A stretch of DNA of 51,247 nt from Planktotalea sp. GTDB lineage: Bacteria > Pseudomonadota > Alphaproteobacteria > Rhodobacterales > Rhodobacteraceae. Every line of letters starts with the position of its first letter. Positions within the stretch are counted from its first letter, which is position 1. The notes under the pieces were generated by a model. The model was not told where the DNA came from. It ran no database searches and was given only the letters and a program-made list of their open reading frames with translations. Below, piece by piece: positions 1 through 8,331 of this stretch. The stretch lies in NCBI RefSeq assembly GCF_018607965.1, contig NZ_JABBAM010000040.1, positions 3,534 to 54,780 on the forward strand, written 5' to 3'. A program made the position numbers and the translations under genes.

Positions 1-1190
1 CGTGGCTGATCCGGTTTGGTCTGTTCCTCTATGATAATCTGGGGGGGCGCAAAATCTTGCCTGCGACGTCTACGGTTGATCTTAGCACGTCGCCCGAGGG
101 TGCGCCTTTGCAAGAGCGCTTTAGCAAAGCTTACGAGTATTCTGATTGCTGGATTGAAGATTCCCGGCTTGTGGTCTTGAACGCCCGCGACGCCCAAGCG
201 CGCGGTGCGGACATCATGGTGCGCACTAAAGTTTCTGGCGCAGAGCGTCACGCCGATCATTGGGTTGTGACGCTGAATAATCAGCAAAGTGGCGAGACGC
301 GAACAGTCAGCGCCAAGATGATCGTTAACGCGGCTGGCCCGTGGGTTGGCGATGTCTTGAACGGCAAGCTGGGTCTGAACAGTCGCGAAGGCGTACGCCT
401 TGTACGTGGCAGCCATATCGTCGTGCCAAAACTATATGATCACGACAAATGCTATTTCTTCCAAGGCGAAGACGGGCGCATCATTTTTGCGATTCCGTAT
501 GAGGGTGATTTCACGTTGATCGGCACGACGGACGCGGATCATTCTGATCCTTCTGAGAAACCTGAATGTACGCCAGAAGAACAGGATTACCTTTGTGATT
601 TCGCGTCGCGCTATTTCACCAAACCAGTGACGCGTGATGAAATTGTGTGGACTTATTCCGGCGTGCGCCCGCTTTATGATGATGGGGCCGAAGATGCATC
701 AGCCGCAACGCGTGACTACATCCTGACGCTAGATGAAAACGCAGCGCCGTTGCTGAATATCTTTGGTGGCAAGATTACGACCTATCGCAAACTGGCCGAG
801 GGTGCCTTGGCCAAGATAGGGTCTCAGTTCGATGATCTTAGTGGCGATTGGACGGCAGGCGTTCCCATGCCCGGTGGTGATTTTCCTGTGAATGGCGTGG
901 CTGAGATGATTGCAGGTCTTCAGCGCGACTATTCTTTCCTGACCCAGAAATGGGCGCAACGTCTGGTGCGTGCTTATGGGACCGAGGCGAGAGGCGTGCT
1001 TGGGGGTGCCAAGACCGCCAGCGACCTTGGCGAAGATTTTGGTGCAACTTTGAGCGAGGCAGAACTCAACTGGCTTAGATCCCACGAATTTGCGCGCAGT
1101 GCGGAGGATGTCGTTTGGCGACGCTCAAAGCTTGGTCTGCGGATGAGCAAAGATCAAATCGCGCGGGTTGAGGCGTTTTTGACCGCCTAA
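1..1190 (+). CDS. glpD: Glycerol-3-phosphate dehydrogenase, 3' part (GlpD)
   Basis: The reading frame is already open at base 3 and runs to TAA at 1188-1190, so the N-terminal part (including the Rossmann FAD motif) lies outside the window. About 395 C-terminal residues remain. GlpD is an FAD enzyme at the inner membrane that oxidises sn-glycerol 3-phosphate to dihydroxyacetone phosphate and passes electrons to quinone. Supporting motifs are VNAAGPWV, VRGSHIVVP, the TLIGTTDADH segment, YSGVRPLYDDG and FGGKITTYRKLAE, all typical of the GlpD substrate domain, followed by the C-terminal helical domain. The stop codon overlaps the stop of the convergent DMT gene by 4 nt. The family call is firm; the true start cannot be seen. 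Confidence 0.93.
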   Translation, partial: WLIRFGLFLYDNLGGRKILPATSTVDLSTSPEGAPLQERFSKAYEYSDCWIEDSRLVVLNARDAQARGADIMVRTKVSGAERHADHWVVTLNNQQSGETRTVSAKMIVNAAGPWVGDVLNGKLGLNSREGVRLVRGSHIVVPKLYDHDKCYFFQGEDGRIIFAIPYEGDFTLIGTTDADHSDPSEKPECTPEEQDYLCDFASRYFTKPVTRDEIVWTYSGVRPLYDDGAEDASAATRDYILTLDENAAPLLNIFGGKITTYRKLAEGALAKIGSQFDDLSGDWTAGVPMPGGDFPVNGVAEMIAGLQRDYSFLTQKWAQRLVRAYGTEARGVLGGAKTASDLGEDFGATLSEAELNWLRSHEFARSAEDVVWRRSKLGLRMSKDQIARVEAFLTA

Positions 1191-2158
1191 CGACGCATAT
1201 TGATCGGGCGCGTGATTTTGCGCGCCAACATGCGTTCACGTAGGAATACGAACAACCCAGCACCCATGATAAGCAAGATGCCGAACGTCACTGCCAAATC
1301 GGGCAGTTCGCCAAAGATGAAATAGCCCCAAAGAACCGCAAGAGGCAGGCCGATGTATTCAAAGGGTGCGACAGTCGCGGCGCTGCTGATGCGGTAAGCT
1401 TGGCTAAGGCAGTAGCCTACGATTGCGGAGACGCAGCCCAAGCCAATCAAGAGGGGCCAATCTGCGGACGCAGGCCATGTCCACGCGCGCAGCAAGAATA
1501 TGACCGCGCCGTTTTCGGCACCTTCCGCAAAGCGTCCATCGCCCGCGACAAAATAGAAAGCTGCCGACACCAGAATAAATGCGCTTTGGATATAGATCGA
1601 CAGGGCAGATGCACGACTGCTGACGCCCAAATTTCGGGTCATGACTTGGTTAATCGCGTAGGTCAGCGCCGCGAGAATAGGCAAGAGCAGCACAATGCGA
1701 TTCACATCCGTATCGGCTACGCTTTGCCAAGGGCGCTGCATGATCATCACCCCTACAAAACCGACCAAGACTGCGGATAGACGCATGGGGCCGACTTTTT
1801 CGCCGAGGATCGGGATAGATAGTAGGGTGATCATCAAGGGTGCTGCGAAAAACAGCGCTGTGGTTTCGGCCAAGGGGAGAACCGCGATAGCAGCAAAAAA
1901 CGACATGTTTGAGATCACGATCATCAACGCGCGCAGGGTGTGTAAACCTGGTGTAGATGTCTTGAGCAGGGACCAGCCGCCTTCCAGATGAAGGAAGAAG
2001 ATTGAAAATATTACGCCGATCGCAGAGCGCGTGAACACCAATTGATGAAGAGGATATCCGCCTGAAAGCTGCTTGATCAGAACGTCATTTATCGAAATCG
2101 CAGCCATGCCGATCAGGATGAAAAGGATGCCGAGTGTGGATGTGTCGCGTGTGCTCAT
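1187..2158 (-). CDS. DMT-superfamily (EamA) permease
   Basis: 323 residues, strongly hydrophobic, about ten predicted membrane segments arranged as two EamA repeats, as usual for drug/metabolite transporters of 290-330 residues. The repeat signature is visible in the stretch with [15 protein letters not shown] and in the second half around [16 protein letters not shown]. It is expected to sit in the inner membrane and move a small metabolite, most often outward, but the substrate cannot be read from sequence. The gene is divergent from the ABC exporter (start codons 92 bp apart) and convergent with glpD, sharing a 4-nt CTAA stop overlap at 1187-1190. The S-adenosylmethionine and amino-acid exporter branches are both possible. 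Confidence 0.85.
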   Translation of the reverse strand: MSTRDTSTLGILFILIGMAAISINDVLIKQLSGGYPLHQLVFTRSAIGVIFSIFFLHLEGGWSLLKTSTPGLHTLRALMIVISNMSFFAAIAVLPLAETTALFFAAPLMITLLSIPILGEKVGPMRLSAVLVGFVGVMIMQRPWQSVADTDVNRIVLLLPILAALTYAINQVMTRNLGVSSRASALSIYIQSAFILVSAAFYFVAGDGRFAEGAENGAVIFLLRAWTWPASADWPLLIGLGCVSAIVGYCLSQAYRISSAATVAPFEYIGLPLAVLWGYFIFGELPDLAVTFGILLIMGAGLFVFLRERMLARKITRPINMRR

Positions 2159-2250
2159 CCTCCATCCCTATCTGCGATACGTGCGGTGTACTAGCCCGTT
2201 TGCGACTGGCGCGCGAAGCAGATAGGCAGGGTGCAACAGGGGAGAAAACC

Positions 2251-3180
2251 ATGGCAGCCATTCTGAGTGTGCGTGATCTTATCAAGCGATACGATGATGG
2301 GTTCGAGGCCCTGAAGGGCGTGACGCTGGACATCGAAAAGGGCGAAATTCTTGCTTTGCTGGGCCCAAATGGTGCTGGTAAAACAACTTTGATTTCAACG
2401 ATTTGTGGCATCACCGAGGGCACGAGCGGCTCTGTCACGGTTGGTGGACATGATATTGTTAAGGGCTACCGCGCTGCGCGTTCCATGATCGGCCTTGTCC
2501 CCCAAGAAATCAACTTGGAACCGTTTGAACGCGTGCTGAACACTGTGCGTTTCTCACGTGGCTTGTTCGGCAAACCTAAGAACGAAGCACACATTGAAAA
2601 GATCCTGCGCCAGCTTTCGCTTTGGGACAAGAAGGACAATCGCATCATGGAATTATCAGGCGGCATGAAGCGCCGTGTGTTGATTGCCAAGGCGCTTAGC
2701 CATGAACCTGAAGTCCTGTTCCTTGACGAACCAACGGCTGGCGTGGACGTGGAGTTGCGAAAAGACATGTGGGAAATCGTGGCGGATCTGAAAAGCCACG
2801 GAACAACGATCATTCTGACCACACACTATATCGAAGAGGCCGAAGCAATCGCGGACCGCATTGGCGTAATCGCCAAAGGCGAACTTCTGCTTGTTGAAGA
2901 AAAACAGGCGCTGATGACGCGTATGGGGCAAAAGCAATTGCAGATTGATCTGGTTGAGCCCGTGACGGATTTACCCGCCGCGCTGGGCACATATGATCTG
3001 GAAATCACGGATGAGGGCAATTCAGTCCTTTATACCTACGACACACGCCGCGAGCGCACGGGCATCACTGCCTTGTTGGCTGCTTTGGCGAAACAAGGCA
3101 TGATCATGCGCGATCTACAAACGCGACAATCCAGTTTGGAAGACATTTTCGTGGGTCTGGTTGCGGAGGACGCGGCATGA
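2251..3180 (+). CDS. ABC exporter ATP-binding protein, YadG-like
   Basis: 309 residues from ATG 2251, chosen because a GGGGAG ribosome site lies just upstream; an in-frame upstream extension lacks family similarity. This is the ATPase of an ABC-2 type exporter. Walker A is GPNGAGKT at residues 38-45, Q-loop VPQE about 83-86, signature LSGGMK 135-140, Walker B LFLDEP 156-161, and the switch histidine is in TTHYIEEAE. Length and the C-terminal regulatory stretch match E. coli YadG (about 308 residues). It ends in an ATGA overlap with the permease gene at 3177-3180, so the two are translationally coupled. Substrate unknown; LPS or drug-type exporters are alternatives within the family. Confidence 0.9.
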   Translation: MAAILSVRDLIKRYDDGFEALKGVTLDIEKGEILALLGPNGAGKTTLISTICGITEGTSGSVTVGGHDIVKGYRAARSMIGLVPQEINLEPFERVLNTVRFSRGLFGKPKNEAHIEKILRQLSLWDKKDNRIMELSGGMKRRVLIAKALSHEPEVLFLDEPTAGVDVELRKDMWEIVADLKSHGTTIILTTHYIEEAEAIADRIGVIAKGELLLVEEKQALMTRMGQKQLQIDLVEPVTDLPAALGTYDLEITDEGNSVLYTYDTRRERTGITALLAALAKQGMIMRDLQTRQSSLEDIFVGLVAEDAA

Positions 3181-3938
3181 ATTGGCAAGCGATCCGATCA
3201 ATTTACACATTTGAAATGGCGCGCTTCTTTCGTACGCTGACCCAAAGCTTCATTTCGCCGGTCATTTCAACGTCGCTATATTTCGTTGTGTTTGGCGCGG
3301 CCATCGGCAGCCGCATCCAAGAGGTTGATGGCGTCAGCTACGGCGCGTTCATCGTACCGGGTTTAATCATGCTGACCGTCATGACGCAGGCCATTTCGAA
3401 CGCATCTTTCGGGATATACTTTCCGAAATTCATGGGGACGATTTACGAATTACTCTCTGCGCCAGTGAATTTTTTAGAAATCGTACTGGGATATGTGGGC
3501 GCGGCGGCAACAAAAGCGCTGTTCATTGGGGTCGTCATCCTAATTACCTCAGCGTTCTTCGTCGATCTGCAAATCATGCATCCTTTCGCGATGGTCGCAT
3601 TCCTGCTGTTAACTTGCGTTAGCTTTTCGCTGTTCGGCTTTATCATCGGCATATGGGCGCAGAATTTTGAACAACTCCAATTGATCCCACTGCTGGTCGT
3701 CACGCCGTTGGTCTTTTTAGGGGGGTCATTCTACTCGATCTCGATGCTGCCCCCGATCTGGCAAACGGTCACGCTGTTTAACCCTGTTGTCTACTTGATC
3801 TCTGGGTTTCGGTGGGCGTTTTTTGGTATATCGGATGTGCCCATTGGGCTAAGTTTACTCGCGATCGCTGCGTTTTCGGGCCTGTGTCTGATCGCAGTAT
3901 GGTGGATCTTCAAATCTGGTTGGCGCATTCGCAAATGA
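3177..3938 (+). CDS. ABC-2 type exporter permease, YadH-like
   Basis: 253 residues with about six membrane segments, the size of E. coli YadH (256). The N-terminal cytoplasmic helix leads into the ABC-2 membrane domain; a segment reading [14 protein letters not shown] with the following LPP lies where the family has its conserved re-entrant region and P-rich loop. It should form a homodimeric pore driven by the ATPase encoded immediately upstream, to which it is coupled by a 4-nt ATGA overlap. What it exports cannot be inferred. The next gene (S49 peptidase) starts 64 bp downstream without an evident terminator and may be read from the same transcript. Confidence 0.9.
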   Translation: MNWQAIRSIYTFEMARFFRTLTQSFISPVISTSLYFVVFGAAIGSRIQEVDGVSYGAFIVPGLIMLTVMTQAISNASFGIYFPKFMGTIYELLSAPVNFLEIVLGYVGAAATKALFIGVVILITSAFFVDLQIMHPFAMVAFLLLTCVSFSLFGFIIGIWAQNFEQLQLIPLLVVTPLVFLGGSFYSISMLPPIWQTVTLFNPVVYLISGFRWAFFGISDVPIGLSLLAIAAFSGLCLIAVWWIFKSGWRIRK

Positions 3939-4002
3939 ACACAGCAACATTATATCCCGCGCATACCTTGTTTCGCGGCTTTGGGCATTCTACATCGATC
4001 TT

Positions 4003-4800
4003 ATGAAACGCTATATTCCCTTCATGAAATCGAACCCCACGGTTGCGGTCGTTCGCTTGTCCGGCGCAATTGGCACGGGCGGTCGTGGTTCGCTGAGTGA
4101 CCAAGCGCTTGCGCCTGTGCTTGAAAAAGCTTTTTCACGCGGCAAGCCCGATGCGGTTGCGTTGCAGATCAATTCACCTGGTGGCAGTCCTGTGCAAAGT
4201 TCGCTGATAGGTGCGCGGATCCGGCGGCTTGCGGATGAAAAAGACATTCCCGTTGTTGCGTTTGTTGAAGATGTCGCGGCCTCTGGCGGGTATTGGCTCG
4301 CGGCAGCGGCTGATGAAATTTATGCGGATGAAAGTTCGGTTGTTGGCTCTATCGGTGTTATTTCCGCAGGCTTTGGGGCGCATGTCTTTCTTGCGCGTCA
4401 AGGGATCGAACGCCGCGTTTATACGGCGGGAAACTCCAAATCCATGCTTGATCCGTTCAAGCCCGAAACGGAAGAAGACGTCGCGCGTTTGAAAACGATG
4501 CTTGAGCAGATTCACACTAACTTTATCCGCCACGTCCAAAAACGTCGTGGGGAAAAGTTGGACAACAATAGTGATCTGTTCACTGGCAACATTTGGATCG
4601 GCAGTGCCGCGCAAGAGGTTGGTTTGATTGATGGGATCGCCCATTTGGTCCCGGCAATGAAAGCGCGCTTTGGCGACAAGGTTCAATTCAAACGATACGG
4701 CCCGAAACGTGGCTTTATGAGCCGCATTGGCGCGCAAGTCGCGACGGACGCGTTGGCCGGCATTGAGGAGCGCGCAGAGTTTGCACGCTTTGGTCTGTAA
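4003..4800 (+). CDS. S49-family serine peptidase (SppA/SohB-like)
   Basis: 265 residues, single-domain S49 peptidase. The nucleophile serine is in VAASGGYW (about residues 93-100) after VAFVEDV, and the general-base lysine is probably the one in GNSKSMLDPFKPE, which matches the Ser-Lys dyad of SppA36K/SohB proteins. The VGSIGVISAGFG strand follows as in the family. There is no clear signal peptide or N-terminal anchor, so it is probably cytosolic or peripherally membrane-bound, unlike classical SppA. An alternative in-frame ATG lies at 4024. The gene is followed after 2 nt by the GTG of a small Cys-motif protein, suggesting one transcript. The role could be signal-peptide or membrane-protein fragment digestion. 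Confidence 0.88.
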   Translation: MKRYIPFMKSNPTVAVVRLSGAIGTGGRGSLSDQALAPVLEKAFSRGKPDAVALQINSPGGSPVQSSLIGARIRRLADEKDIPVVAFVEDVAASGGYWLAAAADEIYADESSVVGSIGVISAGFGAHVFLARQGIERRVYTAGNSKSMLDPFKPETEEDVARLKTMLEQIHTNFIRHVQKRRGEKLDNNSDLFTGNIWIGSAAQEVGLIDGIAHLVPAMKARFGDKVQFKRYGPKRGFMSRIGAQVATDALAGIEERAEFARFGL

Positions 4801-4802
4801 GC

Positions 4803-4976
4803 GTGATCTTTAAGATCGTCACACTTTTTCTGGTTGGCATGGGCGTTTTGGCCATGTTCGGGAAATTCACGTTTCCTGGCCAAAAGCAGCTGCAAAACGC
4901 AAAATGCAAACGTTGCGGGCGGTTCAAAATCGGGCGTGGCCCTTGTGATTGCACCAAACTCAAGGGCAAGGGTTAA
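4803..4976 (+). CDS. Small membrane protein with CxxC...CxC motif
   Basis: 57 codons from GTG 4803 to TAA 4974-4976. Residues 1-20 form one hydrophobic segment with a positively charged flank. The C-terminal half carries C35-x2-C38 and C48-x-C50 in a Lys/Gly-rich context, a layout typical of a small zinc ribbon. It sits 2 nt after the S49 peptidase stop and 3 nt before the antiporter ATG, so the three genes are very probably co-transcribed. I do not recognise a named family. Codon use looks like that of the neighbours and there is no competing frame, so I regard it as real. Confidence 0.65.
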   Translation: MIFKIVTLFLVGMGVLAMFGKFTFPGQKQLQNAKCKRCGRFKIGRGPCDCTKLKGKG

Positions 4977-4979
4977 GAT

Positions 4980-5951
4980 ATGTTGGTTTGGCTGCTGTGT
5001 GGACTAGGCTTGGTGATCTTGCTGTTGGCTGGCGATGCGTTGGTGAAAGGGGCTGTGAACCTTAGTCTACGGGTCGGTATTCCAGCGTTGATCGTCAGTC
5101 TTACAATTGTTGCTTTCGGGACGTCTGCGCCCGAGCTGTTGATTGCGATCAGCTCGGTGCTTGAAAACAAGCCAGACATTGCAATGGGCAATGTCGTTGG
5201 TTCGAATACTGCGAATATTCTACTGGTCTTGGGTTTTCCCGCCATTCTTGCGACCCTGCACACCTCTGAATGTAACACGCGTAAAACCTACATTTTTATG
5301 ATGATGGCGAGCGTTTTGTTTGTTGCCCTTGCGTTTACGGGAAGCTTTGGCACGTGGCAGGCACTGGTCCTGCTTGGCGCTTTGGCGTTGGTTCTGAGCG
5401 ATGCATTTCGCGACGCACATCTTCACCGCAAAGGTGCGGCAATGGCGGCTGTCGAGGACGCAGACGAGGTTGAAGGCGCTGACCCCAACATGCCGTGGTG
5501 GCAAATCGTTGTGTTCTTGTTGCTTGGTCTTATTGGCCTGCCTTTGGGCGCGGATCTTTTGGTTGATAACGCCTCGTTCATCGCGCGGGATTACGGCGTC
5601 AGCGAGACAGTGATTGGCCTGACTTTGGTGGCCCTGGGAACGTCCTTACCAGAACTTGCAACGACAACAGTAGCGGCGCTGCGGCGTCAAGCGGATGTCG
5701 TGCTTGGCAGTGTCATAGGCTCTAACATGTTCAACTTGCTGGCGATTATTGGTATTGCTGCATTGATCGGCCCGATCCCTGTCGCACCTGAATTCCTACG
5801 GTTCGATCTATGGGTTATGTTGGGCGCGTCTGTTTTACTTGCACCCTTCGTATTCTGGCGTTGGAACATCACGCGGGCATGGGGCATTGGCCTGACGGTT
5901 GCATATTTCGCCTATATCGGAATCGTTCTTTTACAGGCTTTGCTGGACTAG
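4980..5951 (+). CDS. Calcium/sodium antiporter, CaCA family (YrbG-like)
   Basis: 323 residues, about ten membrane segments in two inverted halves. The two alpha-repeats that build the cation site are clear: FGTSAPELL with GNVVGSNTANI in the first half, and LGTSLPELA with GSVIGSNMFNL in the second. Both repeats have the acidic residue and the GSN motif needed for Na+/Ca2+ exchange. A hydrophilic acidic loop (about residues 150-170) separates the halves. Length fits prokaryotic K+-independent exchangers of the YrbG group. It lies at the end of a tight set beginning with the S49 peptidase; a hairpin at 6106-6124 downstream may mark the transcript end. Confidence 0.92.
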   Translation: MLVWLLCGLGLVILLLAGDALVKGAVNLSLRVGIPALIVSLTIVAFGTSAPELLIAISSVLENKPDIAMGNVVGSNTANILLVLGFPAILATLHTSECNTRKTYIFMMMASVLFVALAFTGSFGTWQALVLLGALALVLSDAFRDAHLHRKGAAMAAVEDADEVEGADPNMPWWQIVVFLLLGLIGLPLGADLLVDNASFIARDYGVSETVIGLTLVALGTSLPELATTTVAALRRQADVVLGSVIGSNMFNLLAIIGIAALIGPIPVAPEFLRFDLWVMLGASVLLAPFVFWRWNITRAWGIGLTVAYFAYIGIVLLQALLD

Positions 5952-6105
5952 AAGTGTTCGCTACCAAAGATGCCCTATAGTAAGTTGATGGGAAAGTTTT
6001 GCACCCTTTGCGGCCCGGTCACGGATGTGTTGCCAAAAACTTAATGATTTCAATTATTTACAAATATTTAATTAATTTTCAATTTAAAAACAACACCTTA
6101 AGTAA

Positions 6106-6124
6106 GTGCCTAATTTTTAGGCAC
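6106..6124. terminator. Perfect hairpin GTGCCTAA-TTT-TTAGGCAC
   Basis: Eight-base-pair perfect inverted repeat with a 3-nt T loop, about 155 bp after the antiporter stop. It lacks a downstream T run, so it is a weak terminator candidate. It could equally be an operator. Confidence 0.4.
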
Positions 6125-6172
6125 CTCAGCGAAGTGCGTATAAAACAACGAAAAAATGCACCTTAGGGAAAT

Positions 6173-6193
6173 TTATCCGCAGACTTATCCACA
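6173..6193 (+). promoter_or_regulatory. Two tandem DnaA-box-like sites
   Basis: TTATCCGCA (6173-6181) and TTATCCACA (6185-6193) lie in the same orientation, starts 12 bp apart. The second equals the classic DnaA consensus; the first differs at one base. They sit about 80 bp before the uvrC ATG and downstream of an AT-rich tract. Binding by DnaA is inferred. Confidence 0.5.
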
Positions 6194-6270
6194 GGAATGG
6201 TGGATGCCTTTTCTCTTGCTCTGTAGCTTGGGCCATTGCAGCGGTGGATGAAGAATCATATTCTTTGTAC

Positions 6271-8148
6271 ATGAACGATACCCCCGACACAGAAACCGAT
6301 CCTTCCCCGCACGGTGCGCAGGTTATTCAGGCCTACCTGAAGACTTTAGATAGCTCGCCTGGCGTGTATCGTATGCTGGATGAACAAAGTCGCGTACTCT
6401 ATGTTGGCAAAGCCCGTAATCTGCGTGCGCGCGTTTCCAATTATGCGCGCCCCACTGGCCATTCGGGCCGTATTTCGACGATGATCGCACAAACTGCAAC
6501 GATGATGTTCTTAACGACGCGCACGGAAACCGAAGCGCTGTTGCTAGAGCAAAACCTGATCAAGCAGCTAAAGCCGAAGTACAACGTGCTTTTGCGCGAC
6601 GACAAAAGTTTCCCGAATATTATGGTGAGCAAAGATCATGCATACCCCATGATCCGCAAACATCGTGGTGCGAAGAAGGATAAGGGATCCTACTATGGAC
6701 CTTTCGCCTCTGCGGGTGCTGTGAATCGAACGCTGAACCAGTTGCAACGTGCATTCCAACTACGCGATTGTGCGGACTCTAGCTTTGCCGTGCGCACGCG
6801 GCCCTGTTTGCAACACCAGATCAAACGCTGTTCCGCGCCTTGTGTCGGCAAAATCAGTGAAGCGGATTATGCGGAAACCGTGCGCGACGCGGAACGTTTT
6901 TTATCAGGCAAGTCAACAGAGATGCAGGCAAAGCTGGCCCAGCAAATGGCGAAAGCATCCGAGGAGATGGAGTTCGAACGCGCAGCTGCCTTGCGAGACC
7001 GCATTCGTGCGTTGACCCAAGTTCAAACATCCCAAGGGATCAACCCGCGAAATGTGTCTGAAGCAGATGTGATCGCGCTGCACATGGAGGGCGGGCAGGC
7101 CTGTGTTCAGGTCTTCTTTATCCGCGCCAATCAGAATTGGGGCAACAAGGATTACTATCCGCGCTTGACGGCGGATGTTGATGAGGCCGAAGTGCTTGAG
7201 GCGTTTCTGGGCCAGTTTTACGATACAAAAGACCCACCGCGCCAGATTTTGCTTAGCCATGCTTTGGCGAATGATGATCTGATGACGGATGCTTTGTCGC
7301 AAAAGCTGGGCAAAAAGGTTGAACTTTTGGTGCCCCAGCGTGGTGAGAAGGCGGAAATTATCGACGGCGCATTACGCAACGCTCGCGAAAGTCTTGCGCG
7401 TAAGATGGCGGAGACGCAGGCGCAGAGTAAGTTGCTTAAAGGTGTGGCCGAGGCGTTTGGTTTGGATAAAGTACCAGCGCGTATCGAAGTCTATGACAAC
7501 TCGCACATCCAAGGGGCGCACGCGGTTGGTGGCATGATTGTTGCTGGGCCTGAAGGGTTTGTAAAAAATGCGTATCGTAAATTCAACATCAAGGGAGAGG
7601 ATCTGACGCCTGGCGATGACTTTGGCATGATGAAGGAAGTGCTGACACGGCGGTTCAAGCGTTTGATCAAAGAAGACCCTGAGCGGAGCAAAGGCGATTG
7701 GCCTGATTTGCTGCTGATCGACGGTGGTGCGGGGCAGGTGAGTGCGGTGCGAGAAATCATGGAGCTGTACGGCGTTGGCGACATTCCGATGGTTGGTGTG
7801 GCGAAAGGTGTGGATCGCGATGCGGGTAAGGAAGAGTTCTATCGGACGGGGCAGCGCCCTTTTGCGCTGCGCTACAATGATCCTGTGCTTTATTTCATTC
7901 AGCGTATGCGTGATGAGGTGCACCGCTTTGCGATTGGAACCCACCGCGCCAAACGCAGCAAGGCAATTGGTGCGACGCCTTTGGATGATGTGCCCGGTGT
8001 GGGTGCAAGTCGTAAGCGGGCATTGCTTGCCCATTTTGGGTCTGCGAAAGCGGTAGGTCGTGCGAACTTGGTAGATTTAAAGGCGGTTGACGGGATTTCG
8101 GAAGCTTTGGCGCAAACGGTCTATGATTTTTTCCACGAGCGCGGGTAA
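6271..8148 (+). CDS. uvrC: Excinuclease ABC subunit C (UvrC)
   Basis: 625 residues from ATG 6271; an in-frame GTG at 6244 would add nine residues, but 6271 gives the usual UvrC length. UvrC makes the two incisions flanking a lesion in nucleotide excision repair with UvrB. Domains in order: GIY-YIG nuclease (SSPGVYRML ... [14 protein letters not shown], about residues 29-60), a Cys-rich stretch [15 protein letters not shown], the UVR/UvrB-binding coil ([14 protein letters not shown]), the RNase H-like nuclease ([10 protein letters not shown] and [10 protein letters not shown]), and a C-terminal double helix-hairpin-helix ([19 protein letters not shown]). All expected parts are present. The upstream DnaA-like sites raise the possibility of replication-linked control. 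Confidence 0.97.
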   Translation: MNDTPDTETDPSPHGAQVIQAYLKTLDSSPGVYRMLDEQSRVLYVGKARNLRARVSNYARPTGHSGRISTMIAQTATMMFLTTRTETEALLLEQNLIKQLKPKYNVLLRDDKSFPNIMVSKDHAYPMIRKHRGAKKDKGSYYGPFASAGAVNRTLNQLQRAFQLRDCADSSFAVRTRPCLQHQIKRCSAPCVGKISEADYAETVRDAERFLSGKSTEMQAKLAQQMAKASEEMEFERAAALRDRIRALTQVQTSQGINPRNVSEADVIALHMEGGQACVQVFFIRANQNWGNKDYYPRLTADVDEAEVLEAFLGQFYDTKDPPRQILLSHALANDDLMTDALSQKLGKKVELLVPQRGEKAEIIDGALRNARESLARKMAETQAQSKLLKGVAEAFGLDKVPARIEVYDNSHIQGAHAVGGMIVAGPEGFVKNAYRKFNIKGEDLTPGDDFGMMKEVLTRRFKRLIKEDPERSKGDWPDLLLIDGGAGQVSAVREIMELYGVGDIPMVGVAKGVDRDAGKEEFYRTGQRPFALRYNDPVLYFIQRMRDEVHRFAIGTHRAKRSKAIGATPLDDVPGVGASRKRALLAHFGSAKAVGRANLVDLKAVDGISEALAQTVYDFFHERG

Positions 8149-8157
8149 CCCAATGGA

Positions 8158-8215
8158 ACGCGCTTAGCGCGTGCTTGAGGAGCCGCTGGCGCGGCAGGTT
8201 GGGACGCTGTCCCAA
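8158..8215. repeat. REP-like cluster of three palindromes
   Basis: Three adjacent perfect inverted repeats: ACGCGC-TTA-GCGCGT (8158-8172), GCCGC-TGGC-GCGGC (8182-8195) and TTGGGAC-GCT-GTCCCAA (8199-8215). This spacing of GC-rich dyads after a gene is typical of repetitive extragenic palindromes in Rhodobacterales. Only one copy is in the window, so repetition in the genome is inferred. It may stabilise the uvrC mRNA 3' end. Confidence 0.5.
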
Positions 8216-8243
8216 ACCCTGGGATATTTCATGAGAGAGGAAG

Positions 8244-8264
8244 TGCTGCATTGCAGCATTTTTT
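8244..8264 (+). terminator. Rho-independent terminator after uvrC
   Basis: Stem TGCTGC-ATT-GCAGCA at 8244-8258 followed directly by six T residues (8259-8264). It lies 96 nt after the uvrC stop and 68 nt before the helicase ATG, so it should separate the two transcripts. Confidence 0.75.
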
Positions 8265-8331
8265 GCATTGGCACTATACTTATGCGATTAATGGGCCTAT
8301 GCGCGGGGCTTGTTCGAACGGCGGGTATGCA

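Larger units (their letters stand above)
5952..6270. other. AT-rich intergenic region upstream of uvrC
   Basis: 319 bp without a convincing gene. The stretch from about 6040 to 6095 is almost entirely A and T, much richer than the flanks. It is followed by a perfect hairpin (6106-6124) and two tandem DnaA-box-like nonamers (6173-6193). The uvrC promoter must lie here or just downstream. No TTAA-N7-TTAA CtrA site was found at exact spacing. Confidence 0.7.

Noticed and set aside
6040-6193. Chromosomal replication origin
   Set aside because: DnaA boxes and an AT-rich tract are present, but only two boxes were found and the usual oriC neighbour genes are absent. Kept as a finding, not as an origin feature.
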